DNA of 64,000 nucleotides from positions 352,016 to 416,015 of the forward strand of contig NW_022985170.1 in the NCBI RefSeq assembly GCF_010093535.1. Reading direction: 5' to 3'. This stretch comes from Lindgomyces ingoldianus. Its lineage: Eukaryota > Ascomycota > Dothideomycetes > Pleosporales > Lindgomycetaceae. Under the pieces are notes generated by a model. It was not told where the DNA came from. It was given only the letters and a program-made list of their open reading frames with translations, and made no database searches. Position 1 is the stretch's first letter. Each line of letters opens with the position of its first letter. Below are positions 21,895 to 33,942 of this stretch, one piece after another. The position numbers were made by a program, and so were the translations under genes.

Positions 21895-23488
21895 ATGTCA
21901 ACACTTGAAGACCTCGATGATCTCGAGCGTGAGCAGAAGGAAGATAAGAAGGATGAGAAGAAAAAGAGTGGCGATGGCGATGGGAAAGACGGCAAGAAGT
22001 CCGACGGAGATGCGGAAATGAAAGACGCAGAGCCTGAGGAGGATGAGGAGGAGGAGGAGGTCCTCGACGAGGAGATTCTTAATCTGAGCACGCGAGACAT
22101 CAGCGCACGGCGGCGGCTGCTTGAGAATGACATGCGGATCATGAAGAGCGAGTTCCAGCGGTTAACGCACGAGAAAGCATCCATGAACGAGAAAATCAAG
22201 GACAACATGGACAAGATCGAGAACAACAGGTAGTCTTTCCCACCCAACGACCCTCTTTCAGAGGATTCGACTGTTCTTTCATTTATTCGTATACTAAATT
22301 CGTTAAAACAGGCAACTCCCATATCTCGTTGGCAACGTCGTCGAGATACTAGATCTTGATGTGACGGCGGAGGCGGTTGAAGAAGGAGCAAATATTGACC
22401 TTGACGCCACCAGGGTCGGCAAATCCGCCGTCATCAAAACCTCGACGCGACAGACCATCTTCCTCCCTCTCATTGGTCTCGTAGATCACGAGAAACTCAA
22501 GCCGGGCGACCTCATCGGAGTAAACAAGGACTCCTACCTTGTTCTCGACACACTGCCAGCCGAGTATGACAGCAGAGTCAAGGCTATGGAGGTCGACGAG
22601 AAGCCTACGGAGAAGTACACAGATGTTGGTGGCTTGGACAAACAGATTGAAGAGCTTGTAGAAGCTGTGGTATGGCCTATGAAGGAGGCTGAGCGCTTCA
22701 AAAAGATTGGCATCAAGGCCCCGAAAGGTATGCCACTCCCGGTGTTCCCACGCTCTATGCGGCGCTGCTGACTATAGTTGAAGGTGCTTTGATGTACGGC
22801 CCTCCTGGTACAGGTAAAACACTTCTTGCCCGAGCGTGTGCAGCCCAAACCGACGCTACTTTCCTCAAACTCGCTGGTCCTCAGCTCGTTCAGATGTTTA
22901 TCGGAGACGGTGCAAAACTTGTGCGAGACTGTTTCGCCCTAGCTAAGGAGAAGGCACCATCGATTATCTTCATCGACGAGCTGGATGCCGTTGGCACCAA
23001 GCGTTTCGATTCTGAGAAGTCTGGTGACAGAGAAGTACAGCGAACCATGTTGGAACTGCTCAATCAACTCGATGGGTTTGCTTCCGATGACCGTGTCAAG
23101 GTTCTTGCTGCCACAAATCGCGTTGATGTTCTAGATCCTGCTCTGCTTCGATCAGGTCGTCTGGACAGGAAGATCGAGTTCCCACTACCAAACGAAGAGG
23201 CCCGAGCACAGATCCTTCGGATTCACTCGAGGAAAATGACCGTTGATGATGGAGTGAACTGGCCGGAGTTGGCACGTAGTACTGACGAGTTTGGCGGGGC
23301 ACAACTGAAAGCTGTGTGTGTCGAGGCAGGAATGATTGCTCTCCGGTTAGGCCAGCAGAAAATCAGTCACGAGCACTACGTCGATGCCATTGCAGAAGTT
23401 CAGGTACAATTCCCTCCTCATTTTTCATGCACTTATGCTTACACCTATCTAGGCCAAGAAGAAAGATACAGTCAATTTCTACGCGTAG
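21895..23488 (+). CDS. RPT5: 26S proteasome regulatory particle ATPase Rpt5
   Basis: Rpt5 (Rpt5/S6a/Tbp1) is one of six AAA ATPases in the ring that unfolds ubiquitinated substrates and feeds them to the 20S core. Exons 21895-22229, 22312-22727, 22784-23403 and 23453-23488 give 468 residues. An acidic Lys/Asp/Glu N-terminus precedes a coiled coil (about 70-115), the OB-fold and the AAA domain. The Walker A GPPGTGKT is near residue 256, Walker [12 protein letters not shown] near 312, and the arginine-finger region [14 protein letters not shown] follows. A separate 36-nt last exon supplies the end [10 protein letters not shown]. That C-terminus is the HbYX-type motif which docks into the 20S alpha ring, confirming both the identity and the last splice site. 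Confidence 0.97.
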
Positions 23489-24363
23489 TGGAGTCGTCAT
23501 GGCAGGCTTTGGTTGCATCCATGCGCTGCTTACCGCTGCGCTGTACTCATAATCAATAGACAGTAGCAAACATGGATGAACGGAGATATATGTGGTGTCA
23601 CGCTCTTGGTACTAACATTTGTGGATTCCTAGCAGGTCATCACAGGTCTCGACGTTCACTGACGTGTTCCGTTCCGATACTCCGGAATTTATCGCCGGCC
23701 TCTGCATCTCGTTCTCCACTACCAACACGCTGATTGTAATTTTAGGAGAGGATGCAGGTCACTGTCCGCAGCTTATCTGAACGGCCCTCAACACATGTCC
23801 CTGCATTGGTGTTGGGCTAAACGTGCACGCCTTTGAGTCGAGGCGTTTGATTGGTCGAGAACGAACACATGAAGAACTCGACTTGGCAAGCCAACCACCT
23901 CAACACCACCCTCTTCAAGCACGAGTATCTAAATTTTGTCTTGATAGGCTCAAACGCAAACATCTTCTCCCAAAGCCTCCAAGAAATCTAGAGAATTCCT
24001 TATTTCCTTTGCTGCCCTGCATAGCCGCTGATAGCGGCTTCAAAGCTCGCCTAGATCTCGACCACAGAGCATGCCCCCCATTTCGCCTTTAGACGAGGCT
24101 AACATGTTCTGATCATATGGTTCCGGATCTGCCCAGCATGTGTGTAGTTCTATTGGCTGACAGACCTCAAACGCCTCATCGTCGAGCACCGTGAATATGT
24201 TGGTTGTTTAGCATCATGTGGACCAGCACCGTCACCTCCCGACATCGGATTGCCGTTTTCGAGTCTACAAGATTTAAGGCCACGCGATTCCCGCCTAGCT
24301 CTTGCTTTATCTGTTTCCTTCGTCTTCTCCATCTTCTGCTGGCTTTCTTTCAACAACACAGAT
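23489..24363. other. Intergenic: RPT5 3' side and BTA1 promoter
   Basis: No coding frame with family resemblance is seen. An inverted CCAAT box (ATTGG at 24152-24156) lies about 210 bp upstream of the chosen BTA1 start. The frame entering BTA1 stays open upstream of 24364 and could encode a hydrophobic stretch, but it has no ATG. Confidence 0.45.
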
Positions 24364-27283
24364 ATGCTGGGCCTTTCAACGGCCCTTCTCCGGGACCCGT
24401 TCCATTTGGTTCTAGTGGCGTTGTGCGTCGTTGGTATTTTCCTAGCAACTATATTTGTCCTTGCGTTCAAGCCGAAAGGCAAGTCTTCAGGGGAACAAAA
24501 TACTTTCCAAGCCTACTTGAAGTTTTTCTATGCCTGCTTTGTCAAGCCACATACCGGCGATGGCACAGGCAATCAGCAAGACGCTTTAGTCCGTTTTCAA
24601 ATCAATGATAGATATGACTGAGCTGACATTTAGTAGGAAAGCTTCTACAAAGCGCAAGCGGACGTCTATGATGCTACACGTAAAAGGCTTCTTAAGGGTC
24701 GGGAAGATATGTTGGGAGTAGTCGCGGCGCAGCTCAAGCATCGCGCCGACGCTGGGCTGATTTCTCAAAGACCTGTTTGGGTAGATGTGAGTACAAGACG
24801 GGACGAGATATAAAGCAAGTCAACACTAACGGCTCTAGATTGGTGGCGGAACTGGCCACAAGTGCGTGCGTCACAACCAACGAGTAACCTCTAGCTAATG
24901 ACCACAGTGTTGAGCAAATGGGAGAATTTCTTCCCGTACAGGATTTCTTCCGGGCAGTTTGTATGCCATGATAGCTCTTGTTTTGTTTCTCTATTTTAAT
25001 AACTTTTAGATATCGTTGATCTTTCCCCAAGCCTGTGCGAAATGGCAAAGGAGCGCTTTCAACGCCTGGGCTGGACAAACGTCAAAGTCATCTGCCAAGA
25101 TGCCCGGGCATTCCGTCTCCACGAGCATGAACATGAAGCACACGAACGCAAAGAACGTATTCTCCAGGGTCAGCCTGTCCGCGACCTCGACGAAAATGCC
25201 GATGCTGGCGGCGCCGAGCTGGTCACTATGAGCTATGCGCTTTCTATGATTCCCGAGTTCTACCCGGTTATTGACTCTATTGCGTCTCTGCTGTCTCCGA
25301 ATGGTGTTGTAGGAGTCTGTGATTTCTACGTGCAGAATCAGGTTGATTACCAAACTCGCAATTATACAGGCGGTGTTATTGATCGCCATTGTGTGTGGGT
25401 CTCGAGAGTGTTCTGGCGCACGTGGTTTGAAATTGATAGGGTGAACCTCGAGGCTGCGCGAAGAGTAAGGAAGGAACTGCAGGCCTGCCGCCTCTTTTTG
25501 CTGACCCACCCAGGACTATCTCGAGTATCGCTTCGGTACAGTCCTCAGCATTAACGCCCGGAATACTTTTTTCGGTGTTAAACTGCCTTACTACATTTGG
25601 ATAGGATGTTCAAAAGATAACGGTGCATCGACCGCAAAGCTCGCTGAAATCGATGCTGCTGCGACTGAGTCTCCTTACCTCTCTGCTCTGGACTTACAGA
25701 CAGGTCCTACGCCTGCGGATGTTGAGATTCGATCGAAGGCATACGAGTCTGCTATCGTCAACCTGCAGTCTAGCCTCCCTCTTCCAGCGACGTGGTTAGT
25801 AGATTTCCGGGATAAACCCAAAGCCGGCTGATTGATGATAACAGGTACCAAAACCACCACTGGAGAATCCACTACGACGAAACTCTCGAGAAGCACAAAC
25901 GCTTCAACAACTGCTACATCTACGCCTTTACATGGGAAGACGACCGCGCCGATGCACGGCTTCTCAAAGTACAGGCCGACGATGTCATTCTTGCTATCAC
26001 TAGTGCTGGGGACAACATCTTATCCTTCGCTCTTGACAACCCTCGACGAATTCATGCTGTAGATCTCAAGTATGCTTGACCCTTCGTCCACTTCAAAGGT
26101 TCGCACTAACACCGACGTTAGTCCCAGTCAAAACCACCTCCTGGAACTCAAAGTCGCCGCATTCACTGCTCTAGGTTACTCTGATGTCTGGAAGCTCTTC
26201 GGCGAAGGTCGCCACACCGACTTTCGCTCTATCCTCATTAACAAACTCAGTCCACACATGTCTAGTCTCGCGTTCCAGTACTGGCTGCAGAACGGACCCT
26301 CGGCGTTTGAAAAGCAAGGCCTGTACTACTCTGGCGGATCAGGTAACGCCATCCAACTCGTCGGCTGGCTATTCTGTGTGCTCGGCCTATCCAAAGAAGT
26401 CAAGAAACTGTGTGCTGCACAGACACTCGCCGAACAGCGAGAGATCTGGAGACGCAGTATCAAGAACGTCCTCCACAGCCGAATCCTCACATGGACGATT
26501 ATCGGAAACGAGAAGTGGCTGTGGAAAGCCCTCGGCGTGCCGCCGGCCCAACGCAATATGATCGAAGCCGACTATCTTCGAAACGACGAGCCCGGTGCAT
26601 CTGCGTCGGGCCCAAGCAGCTCCAGCTCTCGCGGAGGCCACGCGGTGTACGAATATGTACTTAACACCTTCGAGCCAGTCGTCAACTCTACCTTGCTTTC
26701 GACTTCAAACCACTACTATCTACTCACGCTCCTGGGGCACTACACACCGACTTCGCACCCCACCTACCTCTCACCCAAATCCCACATCAAGCTTTCCAAA
26801 CCCTCCGCATTCAACGGCCTGCGTATCCATACAGATGAAATCAGCGAAGTTATCGCGCGCATGCGTCCGGGGACATTGACGATCGTCGTCGTCATGGACT
26901 CTATGGACTGGTTTCCGCCAGAGGGGAAGCAAGCAATTAAACAGATCCGCGCGCTGAATCGCGCGTTGAAGATGAAGGGACGTGTGATGTTAAGGAGTGC
27001 AGGACTGAGGCCGTGGTATGTGGAGACGTTTGAGGCGTGTGGGTTTGAGGCTAAGAGGGTTGCGGTGAGAGTTCCGGGGAGTTGTATTGATCGGTAAGTG
27101 CCCTGAGATTGTGTTGCGTGTCAGATAACATAGGGTTTGGGAGAGATTTTCAAATGCTAACTGATGAGTTGCAGGGTTAATATGTACGCGAGTACATGGA
27201 TCTGTACGAAGGAGACGAGCATCGAGCAAGAAGACGTAAAACTGCATTTTCGAAAAAGCTCTATGGTGGAGTTGAAGATTTAG
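24364..27283 (+). CDS. BTA1: Betaine lipid synthase (diacylglyceryl-N,N,N-trimethylhomoserine synthase)
   Basis: BTA1 makes the phosphorus-free membrane lipid DGTS from diacylglycerol and S-adenosylmethionine, and replaces phosphatidylcholine under phosphate limitation in fungi and algae. Nine exons join in phase: 24364-24588, 24637-24786, 24839-24861, 24908-24960, 25010-25464, 25514-25794, 25845-26069, 26122-27093 and 27175-27283, giving 830 residues. A membrane helix lies at about 10-35. The BtaB-like methyltransferase half follows, with SAM motif I WVDIGGGTGHNVEQM split across two exons and then YIVDLSPSLCEMAKERF. The second, BtaA-like half carries YAFTWEDDRAD, ITSAGDNILSFALDNP and AVDLNPSQNHLLELK. 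Both halves of the eukaryotic fusion are complete. The start at 24364 is the first in-frame ATG that leaves the N-terminal anchor intact. Confidence 0.93.
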
Positions 27284-27783
27284 TTGAGTTGTTGAGAACC
27301 TGGTGGGATCACACTGGTCCCTTCGCTCTTATTCGAGCGACATGAGGTAGGTAGAAGTACGCGTCTTTTTTTTTCTTTTTTTTTCGCATAATTAGGCCGT
27401 ATTATTATGTTCGGTAGTCTGGTAGGATTTGCATGCTGGGTGGGTGCGTGGGTGGGTGTTTGTTTGAACCGTTGCGTTGCACAGATACCTTTTACTCATT
27501 TTGAGTGCGAGCAATAGTTATGCGAGTTAGAGGATGCTGTGAATGTATGCAAGTTAGATAGGCTTGGCACTTCCCAGATTACTCTATCTCATCAATGAGA
27601 GAAGTAGTCTGGCTATGTTGTTTAAGCACACGAATTCAAGAATTTAAGATCATGTCATGGTGTCTTAATTAATTCTATACATTTAAATACATACTGGAGG
27701 CAGGAGGACTAAATTGTACCCACCTGCGCAAATCCGATTCCAGCGCTTTACGGTTCCCTCCTAGGGTGCGTCAAGAGAGTCTT
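27284..27783. other. Convergent intergenic region
   Basis: It lies between the 3' ends of BTA1 and the minus-strand Cwf11 gene. A broken T-run occurs at about 27365-27385. No gene is seen. Confidence 0.5.
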
Positions 27784-30700
27784 TTACTCAACCACCTCAT
27801 CATCCTTAACAAAAACCTCATCCTCCCTCTCCCCCTCATCCTCATCCTCATCCACACCTACCCCATCCATCTTCACATCCTCCACCGCAAGTTGCACATT
27901 CCCCTTCTTCCCACCGGCCTTCAACTGTTCAACCTTCGCATTCGTCATCTCATATACATACTTCCCCAAATGCTCCACCCCCTCCATAGTCGCTATATCC
28001 GCATCTTGATCCTCAGTCCTAGTGGTCTCGCCAAAGAGTTCGTCGGTGACGAGGGAGAGCTTGTCGGGGCGCGATAAGAGAACGTCGAAGGCCGGTTTGA
28101 GTTCGAAGCAGGATTCGAAGACGGAGCGACGGCCGAGGATGTAGAGGCCTAGACGGGCGCGCGAGAGCGCGACGGTGAGACGGCGGATGTCGCGCAGGTA
28201 GCCGATGGAGCGTGTGCGGACGAGGGAGAGGATGATGTCTGAATTCCATATCGTTAGTATAACCGTCAACAGTCAACAGATCTCTGTATTTTGAGGAATA
28301 GAGAGAGAGGTCCCGGGGATGTTGAACTTACAGTCATTCTGCTCGCCCTGATACTTATCTACCGTTGCTACGATCCTGGGGAGCCCAAATAATCTGTTTC
28401 CCTTGCATCTATGGCCTAACACATCTTTTATCAACGCCCGTTGCCCTGCGTACGTCGTCAAGATGCTGACTTTGCTGGCTGGATATCCGAGTAGTCGCAT
28501 GTACATGAATAAAGCAACCGCGTACTCCGCTTCCCCCAGATTCTGGATGAAATGGGGCGTGGGTTCCACTTCACCCTTGCCCTTGTAGTCCGGAACATTG
28601 ATGAACTGGTATGGATATCGAAGGCCTGGGTTGGCAAGCTGGAACGCTCTCGAGCTGAGGACGTTGGGGAGGTTGCCTAGTTTAGGGTATCGCCACTTAT
28701 ACAGCGTGGCGATGGAAGGCCTTGCCCTCCCTTGTTGATCCAGCATTATCGTGGGAACACCCAGTCTAACCAGCCTCAGGAAGAGCGATTGCTCAAGATT
28801 AGCATACTGTCTGAACGCTAAATTCTGGATGATTGGGCTGTTCTGGAGATGATCTCCACACAGCACAATCCGCTTCAGTGGCAACTCGCCATCTTGCGGA
28901 TTTTGGAGAGCAAGTGGAATGAAGTTCTCGATCTCGGTAATCTGCGCTGCTTCCTCCATGATCACGTTGTCGTAGTGGAAGCCCAGCGACGCGATCTCCT
29001 GCCGTCGCATCGCCGCATGCGTTGATGTCATGGCAATAATGCGAGCCTCCTTAATAAGAAGATAGTTTGCCTTATCTCTCGGATTGCGCAGAATCTCAAA
29101 AGGGCGGATATCCTCGAGCTCCGCAAAGATCTTCTCGACATGACGATAGCAACCTCGCACAATATCCAGAATCTCCTCTCGCGAAGCATTTGGAGGAAAC
29201 AGCGGCTGAGGTGCGTTGGCGAAGTAGTGTTTAAATGGAAACTCGACGACGATTTGCTCGACGCTGGAATCCGGGGACTGGACATTGTCCCAATACCCCG
29301 TCCACGCGGGCTTCACATAGACAAGATTGAAGTAATCTGCTGTCTCGCACGTACTCCCATGAGCACCGGGCGCCCCAAAGTTCTTCGCCAGGCGATCAAC
29401 CTCTGCGAGATACCACTCTCTTCTCTCCAGGAAGCTCTCCACTCGGCCATGCTTGCTGAAGCTCGCTTCAGTTTCAAGTTCCTCTTCCCCATGGCCCAGG
29501 CGCAGGAGGTGGCGCTCATCAATGTCCAGCGCCACAATCTTCTGGAAGAGCTGGTTGAGCGCCTGATTACTGTGTGCAACGAGCAGTGTCCGCTGGTCCG
29601 GAAAATCGTGGTATATATTAGAGATAATTTGGGTCGCAACGTCCGTCTTTCCGGTACCCGGCGGGCCGACCACAACAGTGAGACCAGGTTGGGTTCCTGA
29701 AGTTATCGCTTCGATTTGAGCAGGGGTGAATCTGACCCTGTTGAGCTTGGGTGCATCGCCAGGGTAGGGCCCTGTATTCGGAGGCTTGTATGTGGAGACA
29801 TGCAGAGATTCATGCACAGGTTGTGCAACCTCGACTTGATCACGACGACGCTTCTTCGAGGGTCGTACAGGCATGGCTTCGGGTTCAGCTGCGGGGAAGG
29901 AGACGACGTATGGAGGCCCAAAGGATGATTGCAAGTCTTCGTGGGGTTCGATGGATTTGCCGGGGAGGCTTTCGATGAGGTGTTGCCAGTCCAGAAAGGT
30001 ATCGCGGAAGTCTATCGATTTCAGGCGGTTAGGGAGTCGGTTGTAGGTAGCAGAGGCAGGATCACCATAGCCTAGGAAGACATCCTGAAGCCAGGTGGGT
30101 GCTGGAATGTCGGATAGAGTGAGACGCCTGATGGAATCAAGGATGGAGTGGAAGTTGTTCTCTCGGCCTCGTCGGCGCACAATAAGGTTGATGTTTTCGT
30201 AGACGTCTGGCCGCCCCTGAGCAACACGGTCCATGTCGTCCTTGTACTGTTTCGCATCCAGATGAAGGATGAGCCTTCGTTGTCGAGCTCGAGGAGGCGG
30301 TCCATTAGCGTGAGCAAGCTCACGAAGAGGCCGTCCGTTCTCGTCTTGTACTTGAACGACACTCGCACACCTAAGCTTCCGTAGGCCTAGCTCTTCCCCG
30401 GTATTCTGCTCTTCATGGTGGCCATTCCGCATCTCTACATCTTCTAATCCCTCAACGGCGAGCAGGAACACGATATCGTCGGGCTTTAGCGACTCCCACT
30501 CCTTCCGTACGGGAAACTGGAGACGGCTGACATCTAGTATCACCTCCGCACGAACATGAGCAGGGTGGTCCTCGCCAACGCGTGATGGCGCGACGTCCAC
30601 GATGGCGGGTTTCGAAATAGGAACAGCCATTCTCGAGAATCCGGTAAACTTCGAGTTGACGCCCTTTCCTCGCGGTTGCATCCGCTTGGCCACATCTTCC

Positions 30701-32247
30701 ATATCTTTGCGGATACCGTAGAAAGACTCGCATCGGTACAAGATAAAGGACCTCCACAAAAAGTCGCCCATGGTGAGGTACTGGAGATTGAGCTTCGGGA
30801 TGGCGAGTGGCCTTGACCCAGTGTAAGACTCATTCCGCAGAAAAGTCCCTTCGTACAAAATCCGTTCAGTGGGTAGGATGCGCATTTCGCGTATGGCGTC
30901 CTTGAAAGTAGGTCGGCGCTCATGGACGGACACCAAGACTTCAGTAAAGAAAGGCCTGTCCCGGACTAGAAAAGATGACTTGGGGTATTCAGTTCGTAGA
31001 CCCATGAGAGAGCAGAGTTCCACAAGCTCCGGGTCGTCGAGTGAACGCAGATGTCCCTCTAACTCTTCTCTATTGCCGACACTGCCATAGTGCGCAAGGG
31101 CTAGTAGAGTAAGTTTCTCATTGAACGCTGCATAGCCCACCCTCTGCAACTTTGCAAGCGCTGCATAGTGCTCCTGATCGTACTCCAGCTTCGACAATTG
31201 CCTGCCCGTCTGGTCCTGGATGGGAAAGTACGTGAAATGTCTCAAGAGATTAAAGAGATCTCTGAATAAACCATTGTCCTCGTCCGTGTACATAGGCGAC
31301 AACTTGATCGCCGGAAGGACATTGAGATCTCGCAGTAACGAATTGACATATCTCCTGGTTGGCAGCTGGCTCTGCAAGTCAGTTAGAAGCTCAATGAAGC
31401 GCTCGCAATACGCCAAGTTGTCCTTAGCGGTGTCTCTTGAGCTGTTGTATAGCCGATCGAAGAAGTCGATGATGAGCGTGTACAGCCATGACCGTTCAAA
31501 GCGCAGCCGAGCTTTGAGTTCATCGTCTCCACTCTCAAACCGTTTTGAGGATGCTCGCCATGCCTTCCGTAGCTTGGGCTCTTGCTCGAAAAGCTCCTGT
31601 CGGGCTGAATCTGAATGAAGATTCAGCCACATGGATATCGAGACAAGCGGCGCGCACTCCTTTCGCACTATGCCGCTGTCCAAGGACTGAAATGCGCCGA
31701 TGATGAACGAGATGAGATGTGTCCGGATCTCTGTCGGATGCGAGGGGTCGACAGTCATAGAGAGTATGCGACGGAAGAAAATCGAGAAGTCCTCTGGCTT
31801 GCTGGTAAAGTGCTCTATTACCAGATTAGCATCTATCTAGGCGCATTTCAACGTAGGGTCGCTCCTACCCCAAGATGCCAGATTCTCTCTCCTCTTCACG
31901 TTGACCATCAGCGCCAACAGCAAGAGATGATGATTCGACGCATCCTCAGTAAAGCCCTGCCACAGGTACCTCTCGAGGAGCTGTAGATTCTCCAAGACGA
32001 GGAGCGACGAATACGCGAAGCCAGACTTCTCCAGCTCGTCCCATAGCTCTTCCTTGACAACCAGGGGGCGCACTTTTGGTGTTTTTGTCGAGTTCAGCCA
32101 GTTCTTCCGCGCGACCTGCGCGAAATGGTTCTCTCCGCTGAGATCGGCGACGGTGGGACGGGCATGCATGCTCGAGAAGTCGGAGTGCTGGGCCGTGGTG
32201 GCGGCACTCTGGGCGCTATTGCCGTCTCCCTGCTTAATATCCTCCAT
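27784..32247 (-). CDS. cwf11: Aquarius/Cwf11 intron-binding RNA helicase
   Basis: This SF1 helicase binds introns upstream of the branch point in the spliceosome as part of the intron-binding complex. Minus-strand exons 32247-31869, 31814-28332 and 28238-27784 give 1438 residues, the usual length. An alpha-helical armadillo-like N-terminal half comes first, including the LEHF-type junction SWEHFTSKPEDFS and YCERFIELLTDLQSQLPTRR. A beta-barrel region follows, then the two RecA domains. Walker [10 protein letters not shown] lies near residue 845, the DEAD-box equivalent reads VIMEEAAQITE, the motif III region is LCGDHLQN, and the C-terminal motif YQGEQNDYIILSLVRT is completed across the last intron. 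The tail is acidic. The start begins MEDIKQGDGN. A 237-bp divergent promoter separates it from the complex I subunit. Confidence 0.93.
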
Positions 32248-32484
32248 GGCTACAGCTCCTCTTCTTAGGATCTCACTCGGGGCGTGGGTTGGTAGTGGTG
32301 AGTCGCCGCAGCGCTCATTATTGTTGCTCCAAGCTCCCCCCCCGTGATCCAACGCGCCAAGAGAAAAGTTCCGTGAAAGTCGCACGCTCGGACGGTCGCT
32401 GAACACGACACGGGACCTTCCGTCCTCGAACCTCACGCCGTCTAGAGCAGCACTCCGCAGCAAGACCTCCGCTTACCGCACACA

Positions 32485-33267
32485 ATGGCTTCACCAAGTC
32501 AGGACTCACAGACTACGCCCTATGTGCCGGATAAGGTACCTACTGGCGAATATCCTGTAAGCAATTGACCCTTCCAGCCTGGCTCAATGGCTGCGAAATA
32601 GCTAACATGATGTAGCTCATCGACAACGACCCGTACAACCCTCACCCCCCTCGGCTGGGATCAATTCACTGATTGATTGATGCAGACACTTTAAGCGTGT
32701 AGTCTCATATGCCCGACCCGCAGATTGGGCCTATGGCGCTGGCGTCGCAGCCGTCGGCCCAGCGCTGATGCTCTACTGGGAGAAAATATCCCCTTCGTTC
32801 GTTGGCAAGGGAGGCTTTGCACCCATCATGCGACTGACCGTTGCCGTCGGATTGACTGGTGGCTTTCTGGCCACATATTCAAGGTCTGCCCGTATGTAAC
32901 CCCTCTCCCTCTCCTCCCCTCCTACACCCCGCACCGACCACCCGCCCCAGCTATGTGCTAATTGCCTTGGGTAATAGACCGCTTCTACGGCGCCCGCGAA
33001 AACCGCCGCGAGATCGAAATGGACATGCGAGAAATGGTGGACAAAGTCAAGCGCGGCGAGCCGTTATACGGAACCTCGACAATGACCGAATACATGCAGG
33101 GTGTGGCTCACCGGAACTCGAAATACGCCGCTACATTCGCCGGCGTGCTGCCGTGGATCAATCTTGTAAATCATCCGTACCATGGTGTTGATACGGCGAA
33201 GTACTATCGACAGGCCGAGTTGGAACTGGAGCAGGACAGGCTGGCGAGAGAGGGGAAGTCGTCATGA
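32485..33267 (+). CDS. NADH:ubiquinone oxidoreductase 20.9 kDa subunit (complex I accessory)
   Basis: This is a fungal accessory subunit of mitochondrial complex I, in the family of the Neurospora 20.9 kDa subunit. Exons 32485-32556, 32616-32632 (17 nt), 32686-32891 and 32978-33267 encode 194 residues. Family hallmarks are YPLIDNDPHFKRVVSYARP, one or two membrane segments, RFYGARENRREIEMDMREM, KRGEPLYGTSTMTEYMQGV and the C-terminal NHPYHGVDTAKYYRQAE. The 17-nt exon encodes LIDND plus two bases of the next codon, and only its inclusion yields the family's PLIDNDPHF block. No cleavable presequence is obvious, as is usual for this subunit. Confidence 0.92.
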
Positions 33268-33942
33268 ACGCGCGGGAACGGAGAGACGGAAAGGGAAAAG
33301 AAGAATGAAATGAAATATCTTGGTGAAGGATGTATATATGTTCAATGGAGCAACGATAGGTTGTATCAACAAGTTTTTCTGGTCAGCATTCTTTATCCAA
33401 CATAGCCTCCGAGACCTAGACGTCTCTGAATTACATTAAGGCTCCCACGACAATTCAGTCATAGCACGAACTCCACTGAGTAAATACTGGATCACTCATG
33501 CCGCCGACAAAGATGAGATCACAGGAAGTAATATATCTACAATCCAATGAAAACTGCTGCTTCTGAAAAAGAGAATTTAGCCCACTCCATACTCTAACAA
33601 TTCAGCATAAAACGCCAGTTTTCCGTCCATCCTAATGCATGCCTAGAGCCTACCGATACAATGCACCAAAGACGAAGCCACTCCATCCAGGACGCCTTGC
33701 TTTGAAAGTAAATTCTTCAACCTGTACTTCCCTCCCTATGGGCCTTTAAACCCATTGCGCATCTACTCCCGGGGGTAGGTTGTTGTCCATCATTCACCTC
33801 CCCCACACTCTTCAATCCTCCGAGGCCCTTCCGAATGCTCTTCACCACTTTTCCCGTTTTCATAACACTCCTGCCATAACCTCTCACTCCCTCCCCTTTA
33901 TTTCTCCATAGCAACGTAGAGGTCTAAACACCACGCATTGGC
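33268..33942. other. Convergent intergenic region
   Basis: It lies between the 3' ends of the complex I subunit and Tfb2. It is moderately AT-rich with no supported coding frame. Confidence 0.5.

Noticed and set aside
33717..33914. Small minus-strand frame between the complex I subunit and Tfb2
   Set aside because: It has no recognisable motif and lies in a convergent 3' interval.
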